Shown: positions 25,338 to 33,909 of the stretch, piece by piece | How positions within the stretch are numbered: the stretch's first letter is position 1 | How the letters are laid out: every line of letters starts with the position of its first letter | Assembly (NCBI RefSeq): GCF_014650775.1 | Contig: NZ_BMVP01000001.1 | Location: forward strand, 372,001-436,000 | DNA: 64,000 bases | Reading direction: 5' to 3' | Source: Streptomyces cirratus | GTDB lineage: Bacteria; Actinomycetota; Actinomycetes; Streptomycetales; Streptomycetaceae | Program-made: the position numbers and the translations under genes | Notes under the pieces: model-generated | Told to the model about the DNA's origin: nothing | The model's input: the letters and a program-made list of their open reading frames with translations, nothing else | The model's database searches: none

Positions 25338-27371
25338 TCAGGCCAGCTTGAGCGTGACCGCCGACTGCAGGGGCTCCGGGGACGTCCACGCGGAGCGGGT
25401 GCCGGCGTACGCGGTGCCGAAGTCGGCGGTGCCGAGCAGGAGCTGCTTCTTGGTCCCGACGGGGGCGGTGACGGGTGCGGCCACGCCGGAGGGCGCCTTG
25501 ACGGTGACGTCCTTGCCGATGCGGTAGGCGGTGACCTTGTTGGCGGCGAGGGCGGCGTCCCAGGCGGCGCGGCGGCCGAGCTCGACGCCGCTGTCCTTCA
25601 TGCTCTGGTTCACGATCGGGGCGCTGGGGGCGTACAGGGCGCGGTAGGTGTCGAGGACCTGGTTGAGGACCGGGTACAGGGTGCGGTCCTCGGCGAGGTT
25701 GGACTGGTGGACGTAGTGCGGGCGCGGGTCGTTGTTCAGGACGTGGCGCAGGGCGGTGCGGGCCTCGGTGGGGACGATGTAGTCGAGGTAGCCGGTGCCG
25801 GCGTCGAGCGGGGCCGCAAGACAGGTGGAGGTCGCCGGGTTGTCCTCGCAGGCGCCGCTGCCGCCCTGGGCGCGGCTGGTGTAGATCCAGTTGTACTCGT
25901 CGGCCATCTCCGCGTTGGTGCCCGTGTTGTAGTACACGTTCATCGGGTAGCGGGGGACGGTCAGGGCGGCGCCGACCGCGCGCTGCCCGGGTTCGCGCGA
26001 GCTGTCGCTGCCCGCCCACTTGATCCCGTTGTCGGCGAACGCGCCCGACAGGTTCGGGTTGTCCACGGTCTGCTGCGGCAGGGTCTTGAGACCGGAGTGC
26101 TCGCCGGTGACGATCTCGGAGCGGTCGGTGGTGATGCCCTTGGACGCGGCCCAGTTGTTGTTGTCGCGGATCTGGGCGGAGATGTCCGCGCGGCTCATCC
26201 AGTTGACGGCGCCCTGGGCGTTCTTCGTGCAGCTCCAGGGCACGGTGGTGACGTCCTGGACGCAGCCGAGGAAGAGGTGGGTGTAGGTGTGGTTCATCCA
26301 GCGGAACTGGGCCCGGTCGGCGATGAGCTGGGCGGTCAGGGCGTCGGTGCCGCCGTTCTCCGTCTTCCACTCCTCCCCGGCGCCGGCGTTGAAGAGCATG
26401 TCGAGCTTGAAGTTCTTGCTCTGCTGCCACTGCACCGCGTACTGGGCGTCGGCGGCGCTCATCCGGATGGTGCTCTCCTTGCCCTCGCCGCCCGCGCACG
26501 CGTAGTCGCCGGGCGTGCAGTTGAGGGCTTTGTCCCAACGGGCGTCCGGGGCGAAGACGTCGTCGACGTGGACCGCGAAGTAGTTGCGCTCCTGGCCGAG
26601 GTGGACGCCCTGGGTCAGCCAATCGACGATGCCCCGGGCCAGCAGCCGGAACTGCTGCTGGTACTGGTTGTAGCCGAAGGTCACGACCAGTTCGCTGCGC
26701 CCGTCGTGGGCGTACTCGCCGACGAGCGAGGCCCGTCCGGAGCCGACGGGGGCGTCGAGGTAGCTGGTGTAGCCGGTGCGGGGCTTGGCGATGAACCCGT
26801 AGCTCTCCGGGATCAGCGGCGAGTTGTCCTCGAAGGTGACTTGACCCCCGAGGTAGCCGAAGGGGCCGGCCTTGCCCGCGGTGGTGACGGCGGCCTGGGT
26901 GCCGTCCAGCGTGCCGCTGTAGCCGCCGTTGTCGGTGTATTCCAGGCCGACTTCGGGGTGCGCCCAGGTGTAGGCGTCCACCTGGCGGATTCCGTACGCC
27001 GTCTCGTAGGCGGTGAGCGCGGCGGATTCGGCGGAGCCCGCGCCGAAGGGGTTCTCGTTGGGCAGGACGACCCCCTGGAACTTGGCGCGCGGCCGGCCGT
27101 CGACGGTGTCGCTCAGGAAAGCCGCGTTGATCACCGGGCGGCTGCCGCTGCCCAGGTCGACGCGGGTGTAGGGGACTCCGGTGTCCCGGAGTTCGGCGGT
27201 GATCGCCGCGACCGAGCTGCCGCCGTCGTCGACGACCAGCACCCTCAGGTCGATGCGCGGTACGACGGTGGCCGCCTGGGCGGTCGCCGCGGGCACCGCC
27301 ACGGACATCAGCGCCGTCGCGGCCATCGCCGCGGCAAGCCTGTTCATCCGGTTCTTGTTCTTGCTGACCAT
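25338..27371 (-). CDS. Secreted polysaccharide deacetylase, Agd3/CE18-like (PelA deacetylase-domain relative)
   Basis: 677 aa, first gene of the Pel-like operon. A Sec signal peptide (KNKNRMNRL plus a hydrophobic stretch, cleavage after about residue 33, AQA-A) exports it. Residues about 38-255 form a beta-rich N-terminal part. The deacetylase core has the metal/base motif HVDDVF (H268, D270, D271) and the two metal histidines in NHTYTH (H361, H365); further regions include GIKWAGSDSS and PRYPMNVYYNTGTNAEMADEYNW (given in parts: PRYPMNVYYNT, then EMADEYNW). Agd3 removes acetyl groups from N-acetylgalactosamine in fungal galactosaminogalactan, making it cationic and adhesive. The ggggggaagg site decides atg 27371. 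Confidence 0.85.
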   Translation of the reverse strand: MVSKNKNRMNRLAAAMAATALMSVAVPAATAQAATVVPRIDLRVLVVDDGGSSVAAITAELRDTGVPYTRVDLGSGSRPVINAAFLSDTVDGRPRAKFQGVVLPNENPFGAGSAESAALTAYETAYGIRQVDAYTWAHPEVGLEYTDNGGYSGTLDGTQAAVTTAGKAGPFGYLGGQVTFEDNSPLIPESYGFIAKPRTGYTSYLDAPVGSGRASLVGEYAHDGRSELVVTFGYNQYQQQFRLLARGIVDWLTQGVHLGQERNYFAVHVDDVFAPDARWDKALNCTPGDYACAGGEGKESTIRMSAADAQYAVQWQQSKNFKLDMLFNAGAGEEWKTENGGTDALTAQLIADRAQFRWMNHTYTHLFLGCVQDVTTVPWSCTKNAQGAVNWMSRADISAQIRDNNNWAASKGITTDRSEIVTGEHSGLKTLPQQTVDNPNLSGAFADNGIKWAGSDSSREPGQRAVGAALTVPRYPMNVYYNTGTNAEMADEYNWIYTSRAQGGSGACEDNPATSTCLAAPLDAGTGYLDYIVPTEARTALRHVLNNDPRPHYVHQSNLAEDRTLYPVLNQVLDTYRALYAPSAPIVNQSMKDSGVELGRRAAWDAALAANKVTAYRIGKDVTVKAPSGVAAPVTAPVGTKKQLLLGTADFGTAYAGTRSAWTSPEPLQSAVTLKLA

Positions 27372-27724
27372 TTCGGCCTTCCCCCCGCAGGCTCCCTCGG
27401 CGACGGCCATGGCGGACGGCCGACCGGGGAGGCTCTGTGGAAATCATGCAAAGGGACCCCACGCCCCCTTGCGAGAGTGGCTCGAGTCTCTCGGACCTCG
27501 TCAGGTCTAAAGCGCAAACCTGGAACAGAGACCACAGATGGGTGAACCTGTCAGTGGTCCCGTCGAACAACTTGCCAAACCTTCGAGTGACGTACGGACG
27601 ACCGCGTACGCGTAGGCTCTTTTCCGGGTGCCGCCGCGCCCGAATACGATCGCTGCGGAGCGGCCGGCGACCCTGACGCGACCGCAGCGCACACATACAC
27701 AAACGGAAGCGAGACTTCACCACC
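27372..27724. promoter_or_regulatory. Divergent control region between the Pel-like operon and pepA
   Basis: 353 gene-free bases. A 14-bp inverted repeat GACCT-cgtc-AGGTC lies at 27494-27507. A longer one, GACCAC (27530-27535) with GTGGTC (27554-27559), follows. Both are placed to control the leftward polysaccharide operon. A TAGGCT -10 candidate for pepA is at 27613-27618. Confidence 0.4.
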
Positions 27725-29266
27725 GTGACTGCTCTGACTCTCAGCACTGCCGGCGCGGCGACGCTCCGCGCCGACGCCCTCGTGGTCGGTGTGGCGAAGG
27801 GCCCGAAGGGGCCCGTCGTCGCCGCGGGCGCCGAGGCCGTGGACAAGGCGTTCGACGGAAAGCTGGCCGCCGTGCTCGACGCCATGGGCGCCTCGGGCGC
27901 CGAAGGCGAGGTCACCAAGCTGCCCGCGCCCGCCGGTCTCAAGGTCCCGGTCGTGCTGGCCGTCGGGCTCGGCTCCGTACCGGAGCAGGACGAGTCGTAC
28001 GACGAGGAGGCCCTGCGCCGCGCCGCCGGCAGCGCAGCGCGCGCCCTGCACGGCGCGAAGAAGGCCGCGTTCGCCCTTCCCCTGGACGACGCCTCCGCCG
28101 TGACCGCCGTCGCCGAGGGCGCGTTGCTCGGTGCGTACGCCTTCACCGCCTACCAGGGCGGCGAGGACAAGGTCGCGAAGAACCGCGCGAAGAACGGCGG
28201 CCCGAAGCAGCCGCTGGCCGAGGTCACCCTGCTCGGCGCCAAGCCGCGCGACAAGGAGCACAAGGCGGCCGCCGAGCGCGCCACCGTCGTCGCGACCGAG
28301 GTCAACATCGCGCGCGACCTGGTCAACACCCCGCCGAACGACCTCACCCCCGAGGCCTTCGCCGCCGTCGCCACCGCGACCGCGAAGGAGAACGGCGTCA
28401 AGGTCCAGGTGCTGGACGAGAAGGCCCTGGTCAAGGGTGGCTTCGGCGGCATCATGGGCGTCGGCAAGGGCTCCGAGAACCCGCCGCGCCTGGTGAAGCT
28501 GTCCTACACCCACCCCAAGGCGGAGAAGACCCTCGCCTTCGTCGGCAAGGGCATCACCTACGACTCGGGCGGCATCTCCCTCAAGCCGGCCGGCCACAAC
28601 GAGACGATGAAGTGCGACATGGCCGGCGCCGCCGCGGTGTTCGCCTCGGTCGTCGCGGCCGCCAAGCTGGGCCTCCAGGTCAACGTCACCGGCTGGCTCG
28701 CGCTCGCCGAGAACATGCCCTCCGGCTCCGCCACCAAGCCCGGTGACGTGCTGCGCATGTACAGCGGCAAGACCGTCGAGGTCCTCAACACCGACGCCGA
28801 GGGCCGCCTGGTCCTGGGCGACGCGCTGACCCGCGCCAGTGAGGAGAACCCGGACGCGATCGTCGACGTCGCGACCCTGACCGGCGCGATGGTGCTGGCG
28901 CTGGGCGACCGCACCTTCGGGATCATGGCGAACGACGACGCCTTCCGCACCTCGATCCACGAGATCGCGGAAGAGGTCGGCGAGGCCGCCTGGCCGATGC
29001 CGCTCCCCGAGGACCTGCGCAAGACCATGGACTCCCCCACCGCCGACATCGCCAACATGGGTGTCCGGATGGGCGGCGGCCTGGTGGCCGGCCTCTTCCT
29101 CCAGGAGTTCGTCGGCGAGGGCATCACCTGGGCCCACCTCGACATCGCGGGCCCCGCCTTCCACGAGGGCGCCCCTTACGGCTACACCCCCAAGGGCGGC
29201 ACCGGCTCCGCCGTGCGCACCCTGGTGCGGCTGGCCGAGCGCACCGCCACGGGCGACCTCGGCTGA
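27725..29266 (+). CDS. pepA: Leucyl aminopeptidase (M17)
   Basis: 513-aa cytosolic hexameric two-metal aminopeptidase that removes N-terminal residues from peptides and recycles amino acids. The N-terminal regulatory half (about residues 1-185) is less conserved. The catalytic half shows VNTPPNDLTPE, FVGKGITYDSGGISLKP, MKCDMAGAAAV and the signature NTDAEGRLVLGDAL; these carry the metal-binding Lys, Asp and Glu and the catalytic Arg. The gtg start at 27725 gives the usual N-terminus. It is followed by a strong terminator, so it is a single-gene unit. Confidence 0.94.
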   Translation: MTALTLSTAGAATLRADALVVGVAKGPKGPVVAAGAEAVDKAFDGKLAAVLDAMGASGAEGEVTKLPAPAGLKVPVVLAVGLGSVPEQDESYDEEALRRAAGSAARALHGAKKAAFALPLDDASAVTAVAEGALLGAYAFTAYQGGEDKVAKNRAKNGGPKQPLAEVTLLGAKPRDKEHKAAAERATVVATEVNIARDLVNTPPNDLTPEAFAAVATATAKENGVKVQVLDEKALVKGGFGGIMGVGKGSENPPRLVKLSYTHPKAEKTLAFVGKGITYDSGGISLKPAGHNETMKCDMAGAAAVFASVVAAAKLGLQVNVTGWLALAENMPSGSATKPGDVLRMYSGKTVEVLNTDAEGRLVLGDALTRASEENPDAIVDVATLTGAMVLALGDRTFGIMANDDAFRTSIHEIAEEVGEAAWPMPLPEDLRKTMDSPTADIANMGVRMGGGLVAGLFLQEFVGEGITWAHLDIAGPAFHEGAPYGYTPKGGTGSAVRTLVRLAERTATGDLG

Positions 29267-29286
29267 CGCCACCGCCACGTGATCAC

Positions 29287-29318
29287 GCGCCCCGGGACCC
29301 CGCGAGGTCCCGGGGCGC
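29287..29318. terminator. Terminator after pepA
   Basis: 13-bp perfect stem: gcgccccgggacc (29287-29299) with ggtcccggggcgc (29306-29318), 6-base loop. Confidence 0.85.
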
Positions 29319-29589
29319 TTCCGCTCGTCCGCGCGCCGACTCGTCCGCCCGTTCGCTCTGGACGAAATCTCGACGATCAGTGGTTTTCTACGCACTGGTA
29401 ACCGGGATTCCGGCAGAACCACCGTACCCAGCCGGGGCCCGGCGTCCCGCGTTCCCCCGACAAATGCGAAGATGGGTTCTCGGCAGGACAGGGCCCCCAC
29501 CACAGGGCCGAAGAAACAAGCGGCCGAATACCAGCCGCCGCCCGGTCACAGAGGACCGGTGCCCGGCGCACATGCATGGAGGACGTGAC
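29319..29589. promoter_or_regulatory. lpdA upstream region
   Basis: With the terminator before it, this makes a 323-base gap between pepA and lpdA. It presumably carries the lpdA promoter and a leader of unknown length. A GGTAACC palindrome is at about 29398-29404. I see no riboswitch or clear -35/-10 pair. Confidence 0.35.
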
Positions 29590-30978
29590 GTGGCGAACGA
29601 CGCCAGCACCGTTTTCGACCTAGTGATCCTCGGCGGTGGCAGTGGCGGTTACGCCGCCGCGCTGCGCGCCTCCCAGCTGGGTCTCGACGTTGCGCTGATC
29701 GAGAAGAACAAGCTCGGTGGCACCTGCCTGCACAACGGCTGCATCCCCACGAAGGCTCTGCTGCACGCCGGTGAGATCGCGGACCAGGCGCGCGAAGCCG
29801 CCCAGTTCGGTGTCAAGGCCTCGTTCGAGGGCATCGACATCGCGGGCGTGCACAAGTACAAGGACGACGTCATTTCGGGCCTGTACAAGGGCCTGCAGGG
29901 TCTCGTCGCCTCCCGCAAGGTGACGTACATCGAGGGTGAGGGCCGTCTCTCCTCCCCGACGTCCGTCGATGTGAACGGTCAGCGTATCCAGGGCCGCCAC
30001 GTCCTGCTGGCGACCGGCTCCGTGCCGAAGTCGCTGCCGGGCCTGAACATCGACGGCAACCGCATCATCTCCTCCGACCACGCGCTGGTCCTGGACCGCG
30101 TGCCCGAGTCCGCGATCATCCTCGGCGGCGGCGTGATCGGCGTCGAGTTCGCCTCGGCGTGGAAGTCCTTCGGCAGCGACGTCACCGTCGTCGAGGGCCT
30201 CAAGCACCTCGTGCCGGTCGAGGACGAGAACAGCTCCAAGCTCCTGGAGCGCGCGTTCCGCAAGCGCGGCATCAAGTTCAACCTGGGCACCTTCTTCGAC
30301 AAGGCCGAGTACACCGAGAACGGTGTGCGCGTCACCCTGGCCGACGGCAAGACCTTCGAGGCCGAGGTGCTGCTGGTCGCCATCGGCCGCGGCCCCGTCT
30401 CGCAGGGGCTGGGGTACGAGGAGCAGGGCGTCGCGATGGACCGCGGCTACGTCCTGGTCGACGAGTACATGCAGACCAACGTGCCGACCATCTCGGCCGT
30501 CGGCGACCTCGTCCCGACCCTCCAGCTCGCGCACGTCGGCTTCGCCGAGGGCATCCTGGTGGCGGAGCGTCTGGCCGGTCTCAAGACCGTCCCGATCGAC
30601 TACGACGGTGTCCCCCGCGTCACGTACTGCCACCCCGAGGTCGCCTCCGTCGGCATCACCGAGGCCAAGGCCAAGGAGATCTACGGTGCGGACAAGGTCG
30701 TGGCGCTGAAGTACAACCTGGCCGGCAACGGCAAGAGCAAGATCCTCAAGACCGCGGGCGAGATCAAGCTGGTCCAGGTCAAGGACGGTGCCGTGGTCGG
30801 CGTCCACATGGTCGGTGACCGGATGGGCGAGCAGGTCGGCGAGGCCCAGCTGATCTACAACTGGGAGGCCCTGCCGGCCGAGGTCGCGCAGCTCATCCAC
30901 GCGCACCCGACCCAGAACGAAGCGCTCGGCGAGGCCCACCTGGCCCTGGCCGGCAAGCCGCTTCACTCCCACGACTGA
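29590..30978 (+). CDS. lpdA: Dihydrolipoyl dehydrogenase (E3)
   Basis: 462-aa flavoprotein that reoxidises dihydrolipoyl groups of the 2-oxoacid dehydrogenase complexes, reducing NAD+. The FAD site is LVILGGGSGGYAAALRA and the redox disulfide is Cys46-Cys51 in GGTCLHNGCIPTK. The NAD site is IILGGGVIGVEFAS and the C-terminal HAHPTQNE carries the active-site His-Glu pair of the partner subunit. gtg 29590 is chosen for its ggagga site 7 bases upstream. The E2 gene follows 54 bases downstream, so the two form an operon. Confidence 0.96.
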   Translation: MANDASTVFDLVILGGGSGGYAAALRASQLGLDVALIEKNKLGGTCLHNGCIPTKALLHAGEIADQAREAAQFGVKASFEGIDIAGVHKYKDDVISGLYKGLQGLVASRKVTYIEGEGRLSSPTSVDVNGQRIQGRHVLLATGSVPKSLPGLNIDGNRIISSDHALVLDRVPESAIILGGGVIGVEFASAWKSFGSDVTVVEGLKHLVPVEDENSSKLLERAFRKRGIKFNLGTFFDKAEYTENGVRVTLADGKTFEAEVLLVAIGRGPVSQGLGYEEQGVAMDRGYVLVDEYMQTNVPTISAVGDLVPTLQLAHVGFAEGILVAERLAGLKTVPIDYDGVPRVTYCHPEVASVGITEAKAKEIYGADKVVALKYNLAGNGKSKILKTAGEIKLVQVKDGAVVGVHMVGDRMGEQVGEAQLIYNWEALPAEVAQLIHAHPTQNEALGEAHLALAGKPLHSHD

Positions 30979-31032
30979 TTCGTCACGGGCGCGACGACCA
31001 CTTCCGCACTTTCGTAAGGAGCAACAGAAACC

Positions 31033-32838
31033 ATGTCGGTTTCCGTAACCCTTCCGGCGCTCGGCGAGAGCGTCACTGAGGGCACTGTCACCCGCTGGCT
31101 GAAGGCCGAGGGCGAGCGCGTCGAGGCTGACGAGCCGCTGCTCGAGGTCTCGACCGACAAGGTCGACACCGAGATCCCGTCGCCCGTCGCCGGCATCCTG
31201 GCCTCCATCAAGGTCGCCGAGGACGAGACCGTCGAGGTCGGCGCCGAGCTGGCCGTCATCGACGACGGCTCGGGCGCGCCGGCCGAGGCTGCCGCTCCGG
31301 CCGCCGAGACCGCCGCCGCCCCGGCGCCGGAGGCCCCGCAGGCCCCCGAGGCCCCGCAGGCCGCCCCGTCGACCGAGGTCGAGACCCCGGCTCCGGCCCC
31401 GACGGCCGAGGCGGCCGCCGGCGGCGGTTCCGCCGAGGGCACCGATGTCGTGCTGCCCGCGCTGGGCGAGTCCGTCACCGAGGGCACCGTCACCCGCTGG
31501 CTCAAGCAGGTCGGCGAGTCCGTCGAGGCCGACGAGCCGCTGCTCGAGGTCTCCACCGACAAGGTCGACACCGAGATCCCCGCGCCGGTCGCCGGCACCC
31601 TGCTGGAGATCCTGGTCGGCGAGGACGAGACCGCCGAGGTCGGCGCCCGTCTGGCCGTCATCGGCGTCGCCGGTGCCGCCCCGGCCGCCGCTCCGGCTCC
31701 GGCCGCCCCGGCCCCGGCTGCCGCTCCGGCTCCGGCCGCCCCGGCTGCCGCTCCGGCTCCGGCCGCCCCGGCTGCCGCTCCGGCTCCGGCCGCCCCGGCT
31801 GCCGCCCCGGCCGCTGCTCCGGCTGCCGCTCCGGCTCCGGCCGCTGCCCCGGCCCCGGCCGCCCCGGCTCCGGCTCCGGTCGCTGCCCCGGCCCCGGCTG
31901 CCGGTGACGAGGGCGCGTACGTGACCCCGCTGGTGCGCAAGCTCGCCTCGGAGTCCGGCGTCAACCTGTCCACGGTCTCCGGCACCGGTGTCGGTGGCCG
32001 TATCCGCAAGCAGGACGTCCTGGCCGCCGCCGAGGCCGCCAAGGCCGCCGCCGCTCCGGCTCCGGCCGCAGCCGCTGCCGCCCCGGCCGCCACCCAGGCT
32101 CCGGCCGCGGTGTCGGAGCTGCGCGGTCAGACGGTCAAGATGACCCGCATGCGCAAGGTCATCGGCGACAACATGATGAAGGCCCTGCACACGCAGGCTC
32201 AGCTCAGCTCCGTGGTCGAGGTGGACGTCACCAAGATCATGAAGCTGCGTGAGAAGGCCAAGGCCTCCTTCCAGGCCCGTGAGGGCGTCAAGCTCTCGCC
32301 GATGCCGTTCTTCGTCAAGGCCGCTGCCCAGGCGCTCAAGGCCCACGCGGTCGTCAACGCCCGGATCAACGACGACGAGGGCACCATCACCTACTTCGAC
32401 TCGGAGAACATCGGCATCGCCGTCGACTCCGAGAAGGGCCTGATGACCCCGGTCATCAAGGGTGCCGGTGACCTCAACCTGGCGGGCATCTCCAAGGCGA
32501 CCGCCGACCTGGCCGCCAAGGTCCGCGGCAACAAGATCACGCCGGACGAGCTGTCGGGCGCGACCTTCACCATCAGCAACACCGGCTCGCGCGGTGCGCT
32601 GTTCGACACGGTGATCGTGCCGCCGAACCAGGTCGCCATCCTGGGCATCGGTGCCACCGTCAAGCGCCCGATGGTCATCGAGACCCCCGAGGGCACCGTC
32701 ATCGGCGTCCGCGACATGACGTACCTGACCCTGTCCTACGACCACCGCCTGGTGGACGGCGCGGACGCGGCCCGGTACCTCTCGGCCGTCAAGGCCATCC
32801 TCGAGGCAGGCGAGTTCGAGGTCGAGCTCGGCCTGTAG
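31033..32838 (+). CDS. sucB: Dihydrolipoamide acyltransferase (E2), two lipoyl domains
   Basis: 601-aa core subunit of the actinobacterial pyruvate/2-oxoglutarate dehydrogenase supercomplex. Two lipoyl domains (about 2-79 and 136-214) carry [10 protein letters not shown] with lipoylated Lys43 and Lys177. Ala/Pro linkers follow each; a peripheral-subunit binding domain occupies about 295-333 ([15 protein letters not shown]). The catalytic acyltransferase domain (about 362-601) ends [15 protein letters not shown] with catalytic His and Asp. In Actinobacteria one such E2 often serves both complexes, so it may also be the aceF product for the aceE-encoded E1 nearby. Confidence 0.95.
   Translation: MSVSVTLPALGESVTEGTVTRWLKAEGERVEADEPLLEVSTDKVDTEIPSPVAGILASIKVAEDETVEVGAELAVIDDGSGAPAEAAAPAAETAAAPAPEAPQAPEAPQAAPSTEVETPAPAPTAEAAAGGGSAEGTDVVLPALGESVTEGTVTRWLKQVGESVEADEPLLEVSTDKVDTEIPAPVAGTLLEILVGEDETAEVGARLAVIGVAGAAPAAAPAPAAPAPAAAPAPAAPAAAPAPAAPAAAPAPAAPAAAPAAAPAAAPAPAAAPAPAAPAPAPVAAPAPAAGDEGAYVTPLVRKLASESGVNLSTVSGTGVGGRIRKQDVLAAAEAAKAAAAPAPAAAAAAPAATQAPAAVSELRGQTVKMTRMRKVIGDNMMKALHTQAQLSSVVEVDVTKIMKLREKAKASFQAREGVKLSPMPFFVKAAAQALKAHAVVNARINDDEGTITYFDSENIGIAVDSEKGLMTPVIKGAGDLNLAGISKATADLAAKVRGNKITPDELSGATFTISNTGSRGALFDTVIVPPNQVAILGIGATVKRPMVIETPEGTVIGVRDMTYLTLSYDHRLVDGADAARYLSAVKAILEAGEFEVELGL
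31676..31910 (+). repeat. Ala/Pro-coding tandem repeat in the E2 linker
   Basis: Short repeats of gctccggctccggccgcc type encode the flexible Ala-Pro hinge between lipoyl domain 2 and the binding domain. It is likely length-variable between strains through slippage. Confidence 0.75.
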
Positions 32839-32875
32839 GGCCGCCCGCGGCGGTAGCCGCACAGCTGTCGCGCAC

Positions 32876-32911
32876 GGCGCCCCCGTCCGGAACCTTCCGG
32901 GCGGGGGCGCC
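32876..32911. terminator. Terminator after the lpdA-sucB operon
   Basis: ggcgcccccgtccgg pairs with ccgggcgggggcgcc with one bulge/mismatch; the loop is aacctt. Confidence 0.8.
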
Positions 32912-33063
32912 GTCGTCGGTCCCGGCGCTTCCCCGGTCCCGGCGCCCCGCCCGTCTTGTAACGAGCCTCACCCCGGGTCCCTGACCAGGAACGCTTCGCG
33001 TCGGCCGACACCGCCGTATTGTCTACGCATCAGCCCCGCGCGCCCCCAGGAGATGAAGCGCCG

Positions 33064-33690
33064 ATGATCACCCCACCCGTCGTGCACTCGCTGCGCGAGC
33101 AGATCCGCGAGCACATCGTGGAGGGGATCGTCAGCGGCCGCTGGAAGCCCGGCGAGCGGATCGTCGAGCGGCGGATCGCCGTCGAACTGGAGGTCAGCCA
33201 GACGCCCGTCCGAGAGGCCCTGCGCGAGCTGGAGACGCTGCGGCTGATCGAGTCGGCGCCGAACAAGGGCGTCCGCGTACGCAACCTCTCCGCCGCCGAC
33301 CTGGAGGAGATCTACCCGGTCCGGGCCGGTCTGGAGCAGATCGCGGCCGAGCTGGCGGCGCCGCGGCTGGCGGCGGACTGCACGGCGCTGGAGCCGCACG
33401 TGGCGGCCCTGTGGGAGGCGGACCGGGCCGAGGACGGGACGGCCCAGGTACGGCACACCGTGGGCTTCCACCGCGAGCTGGTGCGGGCCGCCGGCAACAG
33501 CGTGCTGCTGCACACGTGGGAGAGCCTGGGCATCGAGGTGTTCACCGCCCTGTCCATCCGGTGGCTGGGAACGGTGCAGAAGTCGTACGCGGAGGAGCAC
33601 GCGGCTCTCGTGGAAGCCTTCCGCAATCAGGATCCGGACATCGGCGTGCTGGTGAAGCGGCACGTCCTGGGGTGCGCACCCCGGGCCTGA
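33064..33690 (+). CDS. GntR-family (FadR/FCD) transcriptional regulator next to aceE
   Basis: 208 aa. The N-terminal winged helix (about residues 7-70) has LREQIREHIVEGIVSGRWKPGERI and VSQTPVREALRELETLRLIE, standard GntR. The C-terminal FCD domain (about 80-200) shows EEIYPVRAGLEQIAAELAA, the FHRELVRAAGN His motif and EEHAALVEAF with the further metal ligand His, so it likely binds a metal and a carboxylate effector. aggag at 33048 supports atg 33064. It lies directly upstream of aceE, in the position of PdhR upstream of aceEF in E. coli. Palindromes fill the space between the two genes. Confidence 0.9.
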   Translation: MITPPVVHSLREQIREHIVEGIVSGRWKPGERIVERRIAVELEVSQTPVREALRELETLRLIESAPNKGVRVRNLSAADLEEIYPVRAGLEQIAAELAAPRLAADCTALEPHVAALWEADRAEDGTAQVRHTVGFHRELVRAAGNSVLLHTWESLGIEVFTALSIRWLGTVQKSYAEEHAALVEAFRNQDPDIGVLVKRHVLGCAPRA

Positions 33691-33714
33691 CGGTCGGCTT
33701 GTCCCGGTTTGACC

Positions 33715-33816
33715 GGCACCGGGTGCCCATTTTCATGGCACGCGGTGCCGACTTTCGCCGGATCGACACTTCTTCGCCACTTTCGTTTGATCGATCATCG
33801 ATCAGCGACTTACAGT
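33715..33816. promoter_or_regulatory. aceE promoter with three palindromic sites
   Basis: Two 13-bp palindromes, GGCAC-CGG-GTGCC (33715-33727) and GGCAC-GCG-GTGCC (33737-33749), are 22 bases apart. A perfect 17-bp palindrome TGATCGAT-C-ATCGATCA lies at 33788-33804. It overlaps a -35 TTGATC (33787-33792), with TACAGT (33811-33816) as -10 after an 18-base spacer. Binding at the third site would block the promoter. Confidence 0.65.
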
Positions 33817-33909
33817 CGACCCGGACCCCTACCCGGGTCCGCCGACCCTGTCCTGCCCGTCAGGGATTTCTTCACCACCTCTCCTTTGTCCGGAAGGCGG
33901 CGCACACCG

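Noticed and set aside
29319-29589. Upstream extension of lpdA by about 70 codons
   Set aside because: The extension has no family similarity, and a good ribosome-binding site precedes gtg 29590, which gives the standard N-terminus.
31676-31910. Repeats that could suggest a CRISPR or satellite
   Set aside because: They lie in frame in the E2 gene and encode the Ala-Pro linker normal for this protein.
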